Assembly (NCBI RefSeq): GCF_039969785.1
Contig: NZ_JBDVNC010000016.1
Location: 241,623-305,622 of the forward strand
Direction of reading: 5' to 3'
Origin: Shimia sp039969785
GTDB lineage: Bacteria; Pseudomonadota; Alphaproteobacteria; Rhodobacterales; Rhodobacteraceae
DNA: 64,000 nt
Shown here piece after piece: positions 26,630 through 36,136 of the stretch. The notes under the pieces were generated by a model. The model was not told where the DNA came from, searched no databases, and saw only the letters and a list, made by a program, of their open reading frames with translations. Both the position numbers and the translations under genes were made by a program. Each line of letters begins with the position of its first letter. Position 1 is the stretch's first letter.

Positions 26630-27733
26630 ATGTCAGGTGTCAGCTTACAAAGGCTCGTTAAGGCCTACGGCGCTGTACAGGTTGTCCACGGGATTGACCT
26701 GGAAGTTCAAGAAAAGGAATTTGTCGTCCTAGTTGGCCCATCGGGTTGTGGTAAGTCAACGACGCTTCGCATGATTGCCGGCCTTGAAGAGATCAGCGAT
26801 GGCGATCTGACAATCGATGGTCGACTTGTGAACCGAGTGGCCCCCAAAGATCGCGATGTCGCGATGGTCTTCCAGAACTACGCCCTTTACCCTCACCTTG
26901 ATGTCGCTGAAAACATTGCCTTTGGCCTGCGTATTCGCAAGGAAAGCAAAGATGTCATCGCCTCTTCGGTTCAGGAAGTTGGCGAGATTTTGGGGCTGAC
27001 ACCCTACCTTGAGCGTCGCCCTGCCGATCTTTCTGGTGGTCAGCGCCAGCGCGTCGCTATGGGGCGCGCGATTGTCCGTCGCCCAAAGGTCTTTTTGTTC
27101 GATGAGCCCCTGTCCAATCTTGATGCTAAGCTGCGTACTCAGATGCGCGCCGAGATCAAGAGACTCCACAAACGGCTTGGCGTAACGTCAATTTACGTAA
27201 CACACGATCAGGTTGAGGCGATGACCCTCGCGGACCGGATTGTCGTTATGCATGACGGACGGATCGAACAAGTCGGAACTCCGATGGAACTGTTCCTCAA
27301 TCCGGTTAACACATTTGTTGCGGGATTTCTCGGATCGCCCCCGATGAATATGGTCAAAGCCCGCATCGGCTCTGGCGATACCGGACCGGTAGCAGAATTT
27401 GACGGAAATAAACTGCCTCTTGCACAGCTTCCGTCCCTGCAAAACGCCGTTGGCAAAGACGTAATTCTGGGTATCCGACCGGAATTTGTCACTGTGTCAC
27501 GCACAAAAGACGATGGAGCTATTCCCGTCGATGTTGACCTGATTGAAACGCTTGGTTCCGAAGCTTTGATCCACGGCAGCCTGCAGAAAGAACCTTTTGT
27601 CATCCGCACCGAAACTGTTGGTCAGATGGATGTACTGGACGGCATATCCGGCTTCAAAATCAAACCGGATCTGATCCGCGTCTTTGACGCCGAAACCGGG
27701 TCAGCACTACCTGATCAGGTGACAGTGCAATGA
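26630..27733 (+). CDS. ABC transporter ATPase of alginate-oligomer importer (AlgS-like)
   Basis: 367 residues, CUT1 MalK type with a C-terminal regulatory domain. Walker A is GPSGCGKST (about 37-45), the signature LSGGQRQR, Walker B VFLFDEPLSNLDAKLR. First gene of a rightward operon with two AlgM-like permeases, an AlgQ-like binding protein, a PL15 lyase, SDR, KdgF and KdgK. Its stop overlaps the permease start by four bases. Ribosome site GGGAGGG lies just upstream of ATG 26630. Confidence 0.92.
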   Translation: MSGVSLQRLVKAYGAVQVVHGIDLEVQEKEFVVLVGPSGCGKSTTLRMIAGLEEISDGDLTIDGRLVNRVAPKDRDVAMVFQNYALYPHLDVAENIAFGLRIRKESKDVIASSVQEVGEILGLTPYLERRPADLSGGQRQRVAMGRAIVRRPKVFLFDEPLSNLDAKLRTQMRAEIKRLHKRLGVTSIYVTHDQVEAMTLADRIVVMHDGRIEQVGTPMELFLNPVNTFVAGFLGSPPMNMVKARIGSGDTGPVAEFDGNKLPLAQLPSLQNAVGKDVILGIRPEFVTVSRTKDDGAIPVDVDLIETLGSEALIHGSLQKEPFVIRTETVGQMDVLDGISGFKIKPDLIRVFDAETGSALPDQVTVQ

Positions 27734-28725
27734 CAAACGATCCCAACTTTACCGGCCCAAAAACCGAGCAGTTGGTTTTTGATGCAGCCGAAGCCCAACG
27801 TAAGCGCCACCCAAGCAAAGTTGGCCGCGTTATCGATCACCTGAAACGGGAATGGCAGCTATACGCGATGCTGCTCCCCACAATAATCTGGCTTTTGGTC
27901 TTTCTTTACAAGCCGATGTACGGACTGCAGATCGCGTTCAAAGACTACTCGATCTTCCGCGGAGTCGCGGGAAGCGCCTGGATTGGCTTGGAACATTTCG
28001 AAAACCTGTTCAACAATGATCAGTTTCTACGCGCGTTGAAAAACACCATCATCATGAGCGCCTATGGTCTGCTGTTTGGCTTTCCTGTGCCAATCTTTCT
28101 GGCGCTGATGTTCAACGAAGTTCTGAACCAGACCTTCAAGAAATCCGCTCAGACCATCGTGTACTTGCCGCACTTCATTTCGTCGGTGATCATCGCGGGT
28201 ATCGTCATCACGTCCTTCTCGCCTTCGGCAGGTATCGTAAATACCATGCTGGGATGGTTTGGGATCGACGCGATCTACTTTCTGACGAAACCAGAATGGT
28301 TCCGACCGATTTTTATCGGCACGGGCATCTGGCAAGAGGCCGGGTTCCAATCCATCGTCTATCTTGCGGCGATCGCCGGTGTCTCACCTACGCTGTATGA
28401 ATCTGCCGTGGTGGACGGGGCATCGCGCTGGCAGATGATGTGGAAGATCACAATCCCATCGATCATGGCCACGATCATCATCATGTTGATCATTCGTATC
28501 GGCAACATCCTCGAGATCTCGTTCGAGATGATCATCCTGCTGTATCAGCCCGCCACTTACGAAACTGCCGACGTCGTGAACACCTTCATTTACCGTCAGG
28601 GTCTTCAGGGTGGGCAATATGATTTCGCTGCGGCAGCGGGCCTGTTCAATGCAGTCGTCGCCTTCATCCTGGTGATGACGGCCAACACAATCTCAAAGCG
28701 CTACTCGCGCACGTCACTTTGGTAG
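27730..28725 (+). CDS. ABC transporter permease, LplB/AlgM1 type
   Basis: 331 residues with six membrane segments. WQLYAMLLPTIIWLLVFLYKPMYGLQIAFKDYS (read in parts) is the typical LplB-group opening; the EAA-type loop is LYESAVVDGASRWQMMWKIT. This group includes AlgM1 of Sphingomonas sp. A1, a channel half for alginate oligosaccharides, and the adjacent binding protein is AlgQ-like. Confidence 0.9.
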   Translation: MTNDPNFTGPKTEQLVFDAAEAQRKRHPSKVGRVIDHLKREWQLYAMLLPTIIWLLVFLYKPMYGLQIAFKDYSIFRGVAGSAWIGLEHFENLFNNDQFLRALKNTIIMSAYGLLFGFPVPIFLALMFNEVLNQTFKKSAQTIVYLPHFISSVIIAGIVITSFSPSAGIVNTMLGWFGIDAIYFLTKPEWFRPIFIGTGIWQEAGFQSIVYLAAIAGVSPTLYESAVVDGASRWQMMWKITIPSIMATIIIMLIIRIGNILEISFEMIILLYQPATYETADVVNTFIYRQGLQGGQYDFAAAAGLFNAVVAFILVMTANTISKRYSRTSLW

Positions 28726-28738
28726 GGGAATTGAAGCA

Positions 28739-29620
28739 ATGGCTAATATGAATCTCTATTCTCGTGGTGATAAGCTCTTCGTCATAGTGAACATGATATT
28801 GCTTGGGATCTTTACGATCTCAACGCTTTATCCCTTCATCTATATCGCGTCACTTTCAATGAGCACCGGCTTTGAGGCCCGCGCAGGCAACGTCATCCTG
28901 ACACCTGTGGGCTTTACACTTGAAGCCTACAAACAGGTGCTGAGCGAGGCCCAATTCTGGACCAGCTACAAGAACACCTTCATCTATACGTTCTTTGGCA
29001 CATTGATGAGCCTCGTGTTCATCATTCCCGGCGCCTACGCATTGTCGCGCCCACAACTATACGGCCGCCGGTTCTGGAACCTGATGGTTGCCTTTACCAT
29101 GTGGTTTAACGCCGGTCTGATCCCGTTCTTTCTCAACATGCGCGATCTGGGCCTGTTGGACAGCTACATCGGCATCATCATCGGGTTCGCGGTCAACGGC
29201 TTTAACATCATCTTGCTGCGCAACTTTTTTGAAGCAATCCCACAGTCGTTTGAGGAAGCCGCCCGAATGGATGGCGCCAATGAATTTCAGGTACTCTGGA
29301 AAGTTTACATGCCGCTTTCTAAGCCTGCCATCGCAACGGTCGCATTATTCTGTATCGTGTCGCGCTGGAACGGGTTCTTTTGGGCCATGGTCTTGTTGCA
29401 GGACGAAGACAAAATCCCGCTCCAGGTCTATCTGCGCCATGTCATTGTTGAGCTTTCTGACGACGAAGAATTTGCCAATTCTTTGCTGACATCAGCTTAT
29501 TCGTTCGAGACTGTCAGCGCCGCAATTATCATATGCTCGATCATTCCGATCTTGCTCATTTACCCCTTCCTTCAAAAGTACTTCAGCAAAGGTATCTTGC
29601 TGGGCGGAGTGAAGGAATGA
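28739..29620 (+). CDS. ABC transporter permease, YtcP/AlgM2 type
   Basis: 293 residues, six membrane segments. The EAA loop is FEEAARMDGANEFQVLWKVYMP and the C-terminal KYFSKGILLGGVKE tail fits the MalG-like half. It pairs with the AlgM1-type permease 13 bases upstream. It is the second channel subunit of the putative alginate-oligomer importer. Confidence 0.9.
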   Translation: MANMNLYSRGDKLFVIVNMILLGIFTISTLYPFIYIASLSMSTGFEARAGNVILTPVGFTLEAYKQVLSEAQFWTSYKNTFIYTFFGTLMSLVFIIPGAYALSRPQLYGRRFWNLMVAFTMWFNAGLIPFFLNMRDLGLLDSYIGIIIGFAVNGFNIILLRNFFEAIPQSFEEAARMDGANEFQVLWKVYMPLSKPAIATVALFCIVSRWNGFFWAMVLLQDEDKIPLQVYLRHVIVELSDDEEFANSLLTSAYSFETVSAAIIICSIIPILLIYPFLQKYFSKGILLGGVKE

Positions 29621-29654
29621 CCACAATAAGAAAGTCGCAATCAGGGAGGATATT

Positions 29655-31220
29655 ATGCGCAAACTAACACTAACACTGGCCATGCTCGGGACCACCGCCA
29701 TTACGGCACCGGCCTTTGCAGACGGACACCTAAAAATTGTTGACGACCCGCTGGAGCTGACGATTCACATGCACTGGCCTCGCGCTCAGGGCTATGGAGT
29801 TGGCGGTTCCCCCAGCGAGATTTACCCGGTCGAAGAAGCCGCGCGCGCAATGACAGGGATTTCGCTGACAGACGCGACAGCCGGTCGTAACAGCACCGAT
29901 AGCGCCGAAGCGATGAACCTGTTGATCGCCCAAGGCGACATGCCCGACATTGTTGGCGGCCACCTGATCAAACAGCCGGTCAACGAATTCGGCCCGCAAG
30001 GTGCATTTGTACCGCTGAACGATCTCGTTGCAGAACATGCGCCCAACATTCAGGCATACTGGGATTCTCGTCCTGAGGTGTTGGCGTCCATTACTGCCTA
30101 TGACGGCAATTACTACTACATTCCCTACCTGCCCGACGGGAAATATGGCCGGGCTTGGTTCATCCGTCAGGACTGGCTTGATGCGTTGGGGCTGGAGCAG
30201 CCACAAAACGTCGAAGAGCTGGAGGCAACCCTTATTGCCTTCCGTGACAATGATCCGAACGGGAACGGCGCGGCGGATGAAGTTCCGTATTTTGCGCGTC
30301 AGTGGGAAGAAGTGAACCGCTTGCTGACACTTTGGGATGCACGCTCTTCCGGCTCTGACACGTATCACGATTTCTACATCACGGCAGATGGATCGATTGC
30401 GCATCCTTATGCTCAGGATACTTATCGCGACGGTATTTCAAATATTGCGCGCTGGTACGAAGCCGGTCTCATTGATGCGGAAATCTTCACACGTGGGTCG
30501 TCTTCTCGTGACTTCTTGCTGTCGGAAAACCTTGGTGGTCTGACCCATGACTGGTTTGCGTCGACTTCCGGCTATAACGGCAAACTTGCGGATAAAATTG
30601 ATGGGTTCAACTTTATCCCCTTCCTGCCGCCCGCCTCGACAAACGGTGTGCGTATGGAAGAGCACCGCCGCATTCCGGTTAAGCCGGACGGTTGGGCAAT
30701 CAGCCACACGAACGACAACGTGGTCGAAACGATCAAGTATTTTGACTTCTGGTTCACAGAAGAAGGTCGCTTGCTGGCCAACTTCGGTGTTGAAGGCAAA
30801 ACTTGGGACATGGTCGACGGCGAACCTATCTTTAAGCCCGAAGTTCTGAACGCGGATGCCGCGATCAATAGCCAGATGTATCTTGAAGGTGCGCAAATTC
30901 AGCGCGGGTACTTCCAGGATTACCGCTATGAATGGCAGTGGACCGCACAGGCGGCTCGCGAAGGCATTGAACTCTATGACACTCAGGATTTGCTTGTAGA
31001 CCAGTTCCTTGGCGTTGCTTTCACCGAAGACGAACAGGCGGTTTATGATCGGTACTGGCCATCGCTGCGCACCTATATGCTGGAGCGCAACCAAGCCTGG
31101 ATCCTTGGCACTGGCGATGTTGTGAAAGACTGGGATGCCTATATCGAGACGCTCAACGAAATGGGCTACTCGGACGTAATCGAAGTCATCAACTCGGCTT
31201 ACAAGCGACAGTACGGCTGA
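29655..31220 (+). CDS. AlgQ-like periplasmic binding protein for alginate oligosaccharides
   Basis: 521 residues: signal peptide to about AFA-DG (residue 22), then a large family 1 binding protein. The match to Sphingomonas AlgQ1/AlgQ2, as I recall their sequences, runs the whole length: LTIHMHW near the start, the calcium-site-like DNDPNGNGAADEVPY (about residues 198-212), LWDARSSGSDTYHDFYI, LGGLTHDWFAST and RTYMLERNQAWILGT. AlgQ proteins bind alginate oligomers of several sugar units. The PL15 lyase next to it would cut them after import. Confidence 0.92.
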   Translation: MRKLTLTLAMLGTTAITAPAFADGHLKIVDDPLELTIHMHWPRAQGYGVGGSPSEIYPVEEAARAMTGISLTDATAGRNSTDSAEAMNLLIAQGDMPDIVGGHLIKQPVNEFGPQGAFVPLNDLVAEHAPNIQAYWDSRPEVLASITAYDGNYYYIPYLPDGKYGRAWFIRQDWLDALGLEQPQNVEELEATLIAFRDNDPNGNGAADEVPYFARQWEEVNRLLTLWDARSSGSDTYHDFYITADGSIAHPYAQDTYRDGISNIARWYEAGLIDAEIFTRGSSSRDFLLSENLGGLTHDWFASTSGYNGKLADKIDGFNFIPFLPPASTNGVRMEEHRRIPVKPDGWAISHTNDNVVETIKYFDFWFTEEGRLLANFGVEGKTWDMVDGEPIFKPEVLNADAAINSQMYLEGAQIQRGYFQDYRYEWQWTAQAAREGIELYDTQDLLVDQFLGVAFTEDEQAVYDRYWPSLRTYMLERNQAWILGTGDVVKDWDAYIETLNEMGYSDVIEVINSAYKRQYG

Positions 31221-31237
31221 CACTCAAACTCTACACT

Positions 31238-31264
31238 GATGGCCGGGTTTGTCTCGGCCATCAG
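31238..31264 (+). terminator. Hairpin between AlgQ-like gene and PL15 lyase (attenuator)
   Basis: Perfect nine-base stem TGATGGCCG (31238-31246) and CGGCCATCA (31256-31264) with a nine-base loop, 17 bases after the binding-protein stop; GCACGTTTTC follows. It could reduce transcription into the enzyme genes or stabilise the 3' end of the binding-protein mRNA. Confidence 0.55.
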
Positions 31265-31301
31265 CACGTTTTCAACAGAATAACCGACCAAAGGATGTCC
31301 G

Positions 31302-33623
31302 ATGCCCGCTACGCCACTTCCATTACTTGATGAACCCAAGGCCGGGCGCTTGACGATCCAGTACGCACCTGTTGCGACCACTCAAATTGTTGAGAACCCG
31401 CCGCGTTTTTCGTGGATTCCAGTGATCGAGGATGAGGCCACCTATGTGGTGCGTATCTCAACCGACCCAAAATTTCCCGTCAAAGACACTCAGCTCTTTG
31501 CCCCGATCGCGCTCAATTTTTTCACCCCTGATGTGGCCTTGGCCGCGGGTGAGTATCATTGGGCCTATGCCGTGTGCGACCCGACGACGGGCAAGCCCGT
31601 CACCACGTGGAGCAGCTCCCGAACCTTCTCCATTCAGGACGGGTTGCCACAAACGCCCCTGCCAGCACGTGACACCCGCCTTAAGGGCGCCGCGCAAACA
31701 CATCCGCGCCTGTGGATGACGACAGATCGGCTCGATGCGTTTTGTGAGTCCGTTAAGACAAACCCGGACCACTGCACCTGGTCAACGTTCTACGAGAAAT
31801 CTGTGCTGCCATGGATGGACCGCGAGGTCATGAAAGAACCGGCAGGGTATCCCAACAACGTCCGCGTGGCACCGGTTTGGCGACAAACTTACATCGACTT
31901 GCAGGAAGCATGGTACGCCATTCGTCATCTTGCCATCGGAGGCCGCGTCACCGGCAATGCGGAAATGACCGCCCGCGCCAAAGAATGGTTGCTGGAAGTT
32001 GCATCATGGGACCCAAACGGGGTGACATCACGCGCCTATACGGACGAATGGGCCTATCGTGTCACCAACGCGCTCGCTTGGGGCTATGACTGGCTTTATA
32101 ACGACCTTTCCGAGGATGAACGCGAGACTGTGCGCGCAGTGCTGCTGGAACGAACCCGTGACATTGCCGAACACGCGATCATCAATGCCAAAATTCACCT
32201 GTTCCCATATGACAGCCACGCCGTGCGTTCGGTGTCACTGACAATCATCCCTGCATGTATTGCCCTGTTGGGTGACGATCCCGAAAACGAGGCTCTGGAC
32301 TGGCTCAATTACAGCATCGAATTCCTGTTTACGGTCTATTCCCCTTGGGGCGACAGCGATGGCGGTTGGGCCGAAGGCTCGAATTACTGGATGATGGGCA
32401 TGGCCTATCTGATCGACGCCGCAAACCGGTTGAAATCTTACACCGGGCTTGACCTCTACAAGCGGCCATTCTTTCAGAATACCGGCGATTTTGCACTCTT
32501 CTGCAAAGCGCCCAACACGCGCCGCGCCACGTTTGGCGATGACAGCACCCAAGGCGATCTGCCGGGCATCAAAACCGGTCTGAACATGCGCCAGTTTGCC
32601 GGTGCGACCGGCAAGGGCGAATACCAATGGTACTGCGAAGAAAACATGCGGCTGAACCCCGGCACCGAGATGGCGTTTTATAACTGGGGCTGGTGGGACA
32701 CCAATTTCGACGAATTGGTATTTCAGACCGATTTCCCTGTGGTTGAACCGACGGCACCTGAAGGCGGATTGCGCCACTTTAAGGGGATCGGCTGGGTCGG
32801 CGTTCAACACGCAATGGACGATCCGGACAATCACATACAATTCGTGTTCAAGTCCTCACCCTTTGGGTCAATCAGCCACAGCCATGGTGACCAAAACGCT
32901 TTTTGCATGTCCGCTTACGGCGAAGACCTCGCGATCCAGTCGGGCCATTATGTTGCGTTTAATTCGTCCATGCACCGTAAGTGGCGGCGCCAGACACGGT
33001 CAAAGAACGCAATCCTGATCAATGGGAAAGGCCAGTACGCCGAAAAAGACAAATCCAAAGCAATGGCCGCGACAGGAAAAATCGTTGCCGCCGAAACGCA
33101 CGAGGATCACATCTTTATTCAGGGCGACGCGACCCCGGCCTATCAAAGCACGTCTCCCGAAGTGACCCGTGCAGAGCGCAAAATCTACTTTGTGCGCAAC
33201 GATTATTTTGTCATCGTCGATGAAATAGACGCGCAAACCCCTGTGACTATCGACTGGCTCCTTCACGCCAACAATCCGTTCGAACTGGGCAAAACATCCT
33301 TCCGCAATGCGGGCGAGCGAGCGGGTTTTTACGGGCAGGTCGTCTGGTCCGAAGCGGGCAAGCCCGAAATGATGCAGGAAACCGGCTTTCCAGATGTCGA
33401 TCCTGAGGATTACGACGGGCTTCCAGTCAGCACCTTTCTGACGGCGCGTTACCCCGCGTCGACCCGCCACCGGATCGCCACCCTTCTGGTGCCGTATAAA
33501 CTTGATGCGCCGAAGCGGATTTTCAATTTCCTCGACGATCAGGGCTATGACGCCGACCTCTACTTTACCGACGCAGACGAAAACACGTTCAAGGTCGTCA
33601 TGAAAAAACTGGCCAACACGTAA
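31302..33623 (+). CDS. PL15-type exolytic oligoalginate lyase (heparinase II/III-like fold)
   Basis: 773 residues, close to the 776 or so of Agrobacterium Atu3025 and Sphingomonas A1-IV. It has an N-terminal beta domain (about 1-120), an alpha/alpha toroid (about 130-420) and C-terminal beta-sheet domains. Likely catalytic residues are H306 (YDSHAVRS) and Y362 (GSNYWMMG), in the positions of His311 and Tyr365 of Atu3025; SHSHGDQNAF near 525 is a further conserved stretch. No signal peptide, so it should act in the cytoplasm on imported oligomers, releasing unsaturated monomer that becomes DEH. Context (AlgQ-like importer, KdgF, KdgK) fits alginate. Confidence 0.88.
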   Translation: MPATPLPLLDEPKAGRLTIQYAPVATTQIVENPPRFSWIPVIEDEATYVVRISTDPKFPVKDTQLFAPIALNFFTPDVALAAGEYHWAYAVCDPTTGKPVTTWSSSRTFSIQDGLPQTPLPARDTRLKGAAQTHPRLWMTTDRLDAFCESVKTNPDHCTWSTFYEKSVLPWMDREVMKEPAGYPNNVRVAPVWRQTYIDLQEAWYAIRHLAIGGRVTGNAEMTARAKEWLLEVASWDPNGVTSRAYTDEWAYRVTNALAWGYDWLYNDLSEDERETVRAVLLERTRDIAEHAIINAKIHLFPYDSHAVRSVSLTIIPACIALLGDDPENEALDWLNYSIEFLFTVYSPWGDSDGGWAEGSNYWMMGMAYLIDAANRLKSYTGLDLYKRPFFQNTGDFALFCKAPNTRRATFGDDSTQGDLPGIKTGLNMRQFAGATGKGEYQWYCEENMRLNPGTEMAFYNWGWWDTNFDELVFQTDFPVVEPTAPEGGLRHFKGIGWVGVQHAMDDPDNHIQFVFKSSPFGSISHSHGDQNAFCMSAYGEDLAIQSGHYVAFNSSMHRKWRRQTRSKNAILINGKGQYAEKDKSKAMAATGKIVAAETHEDHIFIQGDATPAYQSTSPEVTRAERKIYFVRNDYFVIVDEIDAQTPVTIDWLLHANNPFELGKTSFRNAGERAGFYGQVVWSEAGKPEMMQETGFPDVDPEDYDGLPVSTFLTARYPASTRHRIATLLVPYKLDAPKRIFNFLDDQGYDADLYFTDADENTFKVVMKKLANT

Positions 33624-33668
33624 ACTAACATCCGGCAACGGCCGGCAAAAACTAAATGGAGAACAACC

Positions 33669-34412
33669 ATGAAACTCAAGGGAAAGACGGCCATCGTGAC
33701 AGGTGGCGGCCGTGACATCGGCAGCGCAATTGCCACCAAACTTGCCGCCGAGGGCGCAAATGTCGCCATCAACTATTTTGCTAGCTCTGCAGGCGCGGAC
33801 GCCACAGTTGCTAAGATCAAAGCGGACGGCGGCAATGCGATTGCCGTGCAAGGCGATCTGAACAAGCAAGCAGATGTCGACACGCTGATCTCAAAAACAA
33901 TCGACGCTTTTGGAGGTATCGACGTGCTTGTTAACAACGCAGGCGGTCTGATTGCGCGCAAAACGATTGCCGAGATGGATGTCGACCATTGGAATGCGGT
34001 CATGACATTGAACCTGACAAGCACGTTCATGATGACCAAAGCGTGCCTCGCCCACATCAAGACCGGCGCAATCGTCAACCTTGCCAGCCAGGCAGGTCGC
34101 GATGGTGGCGGGCCGGGCGCGGTTGCTTATGCCACATCCAAAGGCGCCGTGATGACGATGACACGTGGTTTGGCCAAAGAAGTGGGTCCGGATATCCGCG
34201 TCAACGCGCTGTGCCCCGGCATGATCGATACGGACTTTCACAATATCCACACACCTGACGCAGGCCGCCGTGGCTTCGAAGCCAATGCGCCGTTAAAGCG
34301 GCAGGGTCATGTAGATGACGCCGCAAACTTGGTGTTGTTCTTGGCTTGTGACGACAGCGCGTTTATCACCGGTACCAATATCGATCTCAACGGCGGAATG
34401 CTGTTCAGCTAA
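33669..34412 (+). CDS. SDR, probable DEH (4-deoxy-L-erythro-5-hexoseulose uronate) reductase
   Basis: 247 residues. The cofactor loop is TGGGRDIGSA (T-G-x3-x-I-G with D in place of Gly), then VLVNNAGGLIARK, and the active site AYATSKGA. VNNAGGLxxRK also occurs in the NADPH DEH reductase A1-R of Sphingomonas sp. A1, as I recall it. It would reduce DEH from the PL15 lyase to 2-keto-3-deoxygluconate. A start site preceded by GGAGAACAACC fits. Alternatively it could be a KduD-like enzyme; a true KduD is at 42721-43467. Confidence 0.78.
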   Translation: MKLKGKTAIVTGGGRDIGSAIATKLAAEGANVAINYFASSAGADATVAKIKADGGNAIAVQGDLNKQADVDTLISKTIDAFGGIDVLVNNAGGLIARKTIAEMDVDHWNAVMTLNLTSTFMMTKACLAHIKTGAIVNLASQAGRDGGGPGAVAYATSKGAVMTMTRGLAKEVGPDIRVNALCPGMIDTDFHNIHTPDAGRRGFEANAPLKRQGHVDDAANLVLFLACDDSAFITGTNIDLNGGMLFS

Positions 34413-34433
34413 TCGCTCATCAAAGGACTAAAA

Positions 34434-34745
34434 ATGACAAACTTCCCTGTTGTTTCCACCGGCGAAAACGTAACGCGGCAGGTTCTCTCTGATCATCCCG
34501 AGATGATGGTCGTTGCGTTCCGTTTTGCGGCTGAAGGGGCGATTGGTGCATTGCACAATCACCCTCATGTGCAATCGACCTATGTCGAGAACGGGCGTTT
34601 TCGCTTCACACTGGGAGATGAGGAAAAAGAAGTTGGCCCGGGTGACAGCTTTGTTATTCCAAGCGAATTGATCCACGGGTGTGTGTGTCTTGAGCCGGGA
34701 ACATTGATTGACTGTTTCACGCCACGCCGTGATGATTTCCTATAG
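34434..34745 (+). CDS. kdgF: KdgF-type cupin, unsaturated uronate ring-opening
   Basis: 103 residues, one cupin. The metal site is well kept: H41, H43 and Q47 in HNHPHVQ, and H81 in ELIHG. KdgF speeds the conversion of unsaturated monouronates from pectin or alginate to linear ketone forms. It lies between the DEH reductase and KDG kinase genes in the alginate operon, exactly where it would act. Confidence 0.88.
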   Translation: MTNFPVVSTGENVTRQVLSDHPEMMVVAFRFAAEGAIGALHNHPHVQSTYVENGRFRFTLGDEEKEVGPGDSFVIPSELIHGCVCLEPGTLIDCFTPRRDDFL

Positions 34746-34754
34746 GTTCCTATC

Positions 34755-35666
34755 ATGAAAATCCTCTCTATCGGCGAGTGCATGGCGGAAATGTCCCCAC
34801 AAAACGAAGCCGGGACATTTCACCTGGGTTTCGCTGGCGATACTTTTAATACGGCGTGGTATCTGCGCCGTATAAATCCCGACATCAGCGTTTCATACTT
34901 TACAGGTTTGGGAACTGACACGATTTCCGATCAGCTGCGGGCCGTTATCAAAGACGCCGGCATCAACGACCAATACGGCGTTCAGGTGCCAGACAGAACC
35001 GTCGGTCTCTATCTGATTTCGCTGGATAACGGCGAGCGCAGCTTTTCTTATTGGCGCGGGGAGTCAGCGGCACGTCGCCTCGCATCCGACCCAAGCGCTC
35101 TCAAGCGCGCGATTGAAGAACATGATTTGATCTATTTTTCGGGCATAACGCTTGCGATTCTGGATGCAGATGGACGACAGACCCTTTTGTCCGCTTTGCA
35201 CGAAGGCCGAGACGCGGGCAAAACAATTGCTTTTGATCCAAACCTGCGTCCCCGTTTGTGGAGCGACACGGAAACCATGCTGAAGGTAACAATGGCAGGC
35301 GCACACGCGTCTGACATTGTCTTGCCGTCGTTTGAAGACGAGGCCACCTGGTTCGATGACGCCAACCCGGAAGCAACTGCACAGCGTTACTTGTCTGCCG
35401 GAGCCAGAACCGTTGTCGTCAAAAACGGCGCAGATGAAATTTACTATCACACCCCTGAAGAACGAGGCACGGTCTCTGTGCCCCCTATTGCCAAAATAGT
35501 CGACACAACGGCCGCGGGTGACAGCTTTAATGCGGCAATCATTGCCGGGTTGAGCGATGGTATTTCGCTGCCAAAAAGCATTGCCGCCGCGTGTAAGTTA
35601 TCTGGTGCGGTCGTTCAGGCACGTGGCGCACTGGTGCCTGTCAGTCAAACGGACTTCTCGGTCTAA
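34755..35666 (+). CDS. kdgK: 2-keto-3-deoxygluconate kinase (PfkB family)
   Basis: 303 residues. The PfkB fold has SIGECMAEMSP at the start, GFAGDTFNTAWYL (substrate pocket, typical of KDG kinases), and the C-terminal signature DTTAAGDSFNAA with catalytic D256. It phosphorylates KDG to KDPG for the Entner-Doudoroff aldolase. KDG is the meeting point of the alginate, pectin-type and glucuronate branches encoded here. An Eda aldolase gene was not seen in this window. Confidence 0.92.
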   Translation: MKILSIGECMAEMSPQNEAGTFHLGFAGDTFNTAWYLRRINPDISVSYFTGLGTDTISDQLRAVIKDAGINDQYGVQVPDRTVGLYLISLDNGERSFSYWRGESAARRLASDPSALKRAIEEHDLIYFSGITLAILDADGRQTLLSALHEGRDAGKTIAFDPNLRPRLWSDTETMLKVTMAGAHASDIVLPSFEDEATWFDDANPEATAQRYLSAGARTVVVKNGADEIYYHTPEERGTVSVPPIAKIVDTTAAGDSFNAAIIAGLSDGISLPKSIAAACKLSGAVVQARGALVPVSQTDFSV

Positions 35667-36136
35667 ACTTTTTAAGCTCTGATCTCTGGTTTGCGGAAAT
35701 CAACGAGATTTTTTAAGCTAAGTTCCGCACTTGGGCTGTGGCGGCGAGACACCTAACGTGGCTTGCCCACAGTTCTCAACGCTGGCTACGTTGATGAAGA
35801 TCGCCGCGGCCAAAATTGTCTCCACGGATTGCTCTATGTGTTTTAGGCAGCTGGCATCTCTCCAAAAACGCCCGACACTTAAAGAGGTTTTTTCACAGTC
35901 CCGCTGGCAAAACGGTTTTTTGCAATTTACGGGAATAATGGCGCTGAATTACAGAGCCACAAAGAATTATCAGGGACCCAAGCTGAGGGCGTTCGGAAGT
36001 AACAAAAAGTTGCGCTGTTTTTTGCCCAATCAGCTTAAAAGTCCCGCACAATCTGACAGTTAAGTCTAGTATACTAGTAATTAGTAGGCTAGTATCGTGA
36101 GTCTAAAATAAGGCGCGTGTTTGGGAGGAAAAAGAC
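35667..36136. other. 470-base intergenic region; operators at its right end, rest unexplained
   Basis: After kdgK there is a seven-base repeat pair TGCGGAA/TTCCGCA (about 35692 and 35720) too far apart for a convincing terminator. A 110-codon plus-strand frame (35731-36063) and a minus-strand frame both lack recognisable domains and ribosome sites. The stretch is less GC-rich than its neighbours and could be a relic of a mobile element, but I cannot support that. The last 75 bases hold the two CTAG operators and ribosome site of the next gene. Confidence 0.5.
36065..36093. promoter_or_regulatory. Two CTAG-type operators upstream of the DehR-like gene
   Basis: TCTAGTATACTAGT at 36065-36078 matches the shared 14-mer at 13 of 14 positions; ATTAGTAGGCTAGT at 36080-36093 matches at 11. 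Starts are 15 bases apart. They end 43 bases before ATG 36137, where a repressor would block transcription. Confidence 0.72.

Noticed and set aside
33000..33869. 289-codon minus-strand frame across the PL15 and SDR genes
   Set aside because: Antisense across two coding regions with clear function.
35731..36063. 110-codon plus-strand frame in the kdgK-dehR gap
   Set aside because: No ribosome site, no domain, and composition unlike nearby genes; kept only as an unexplained region.
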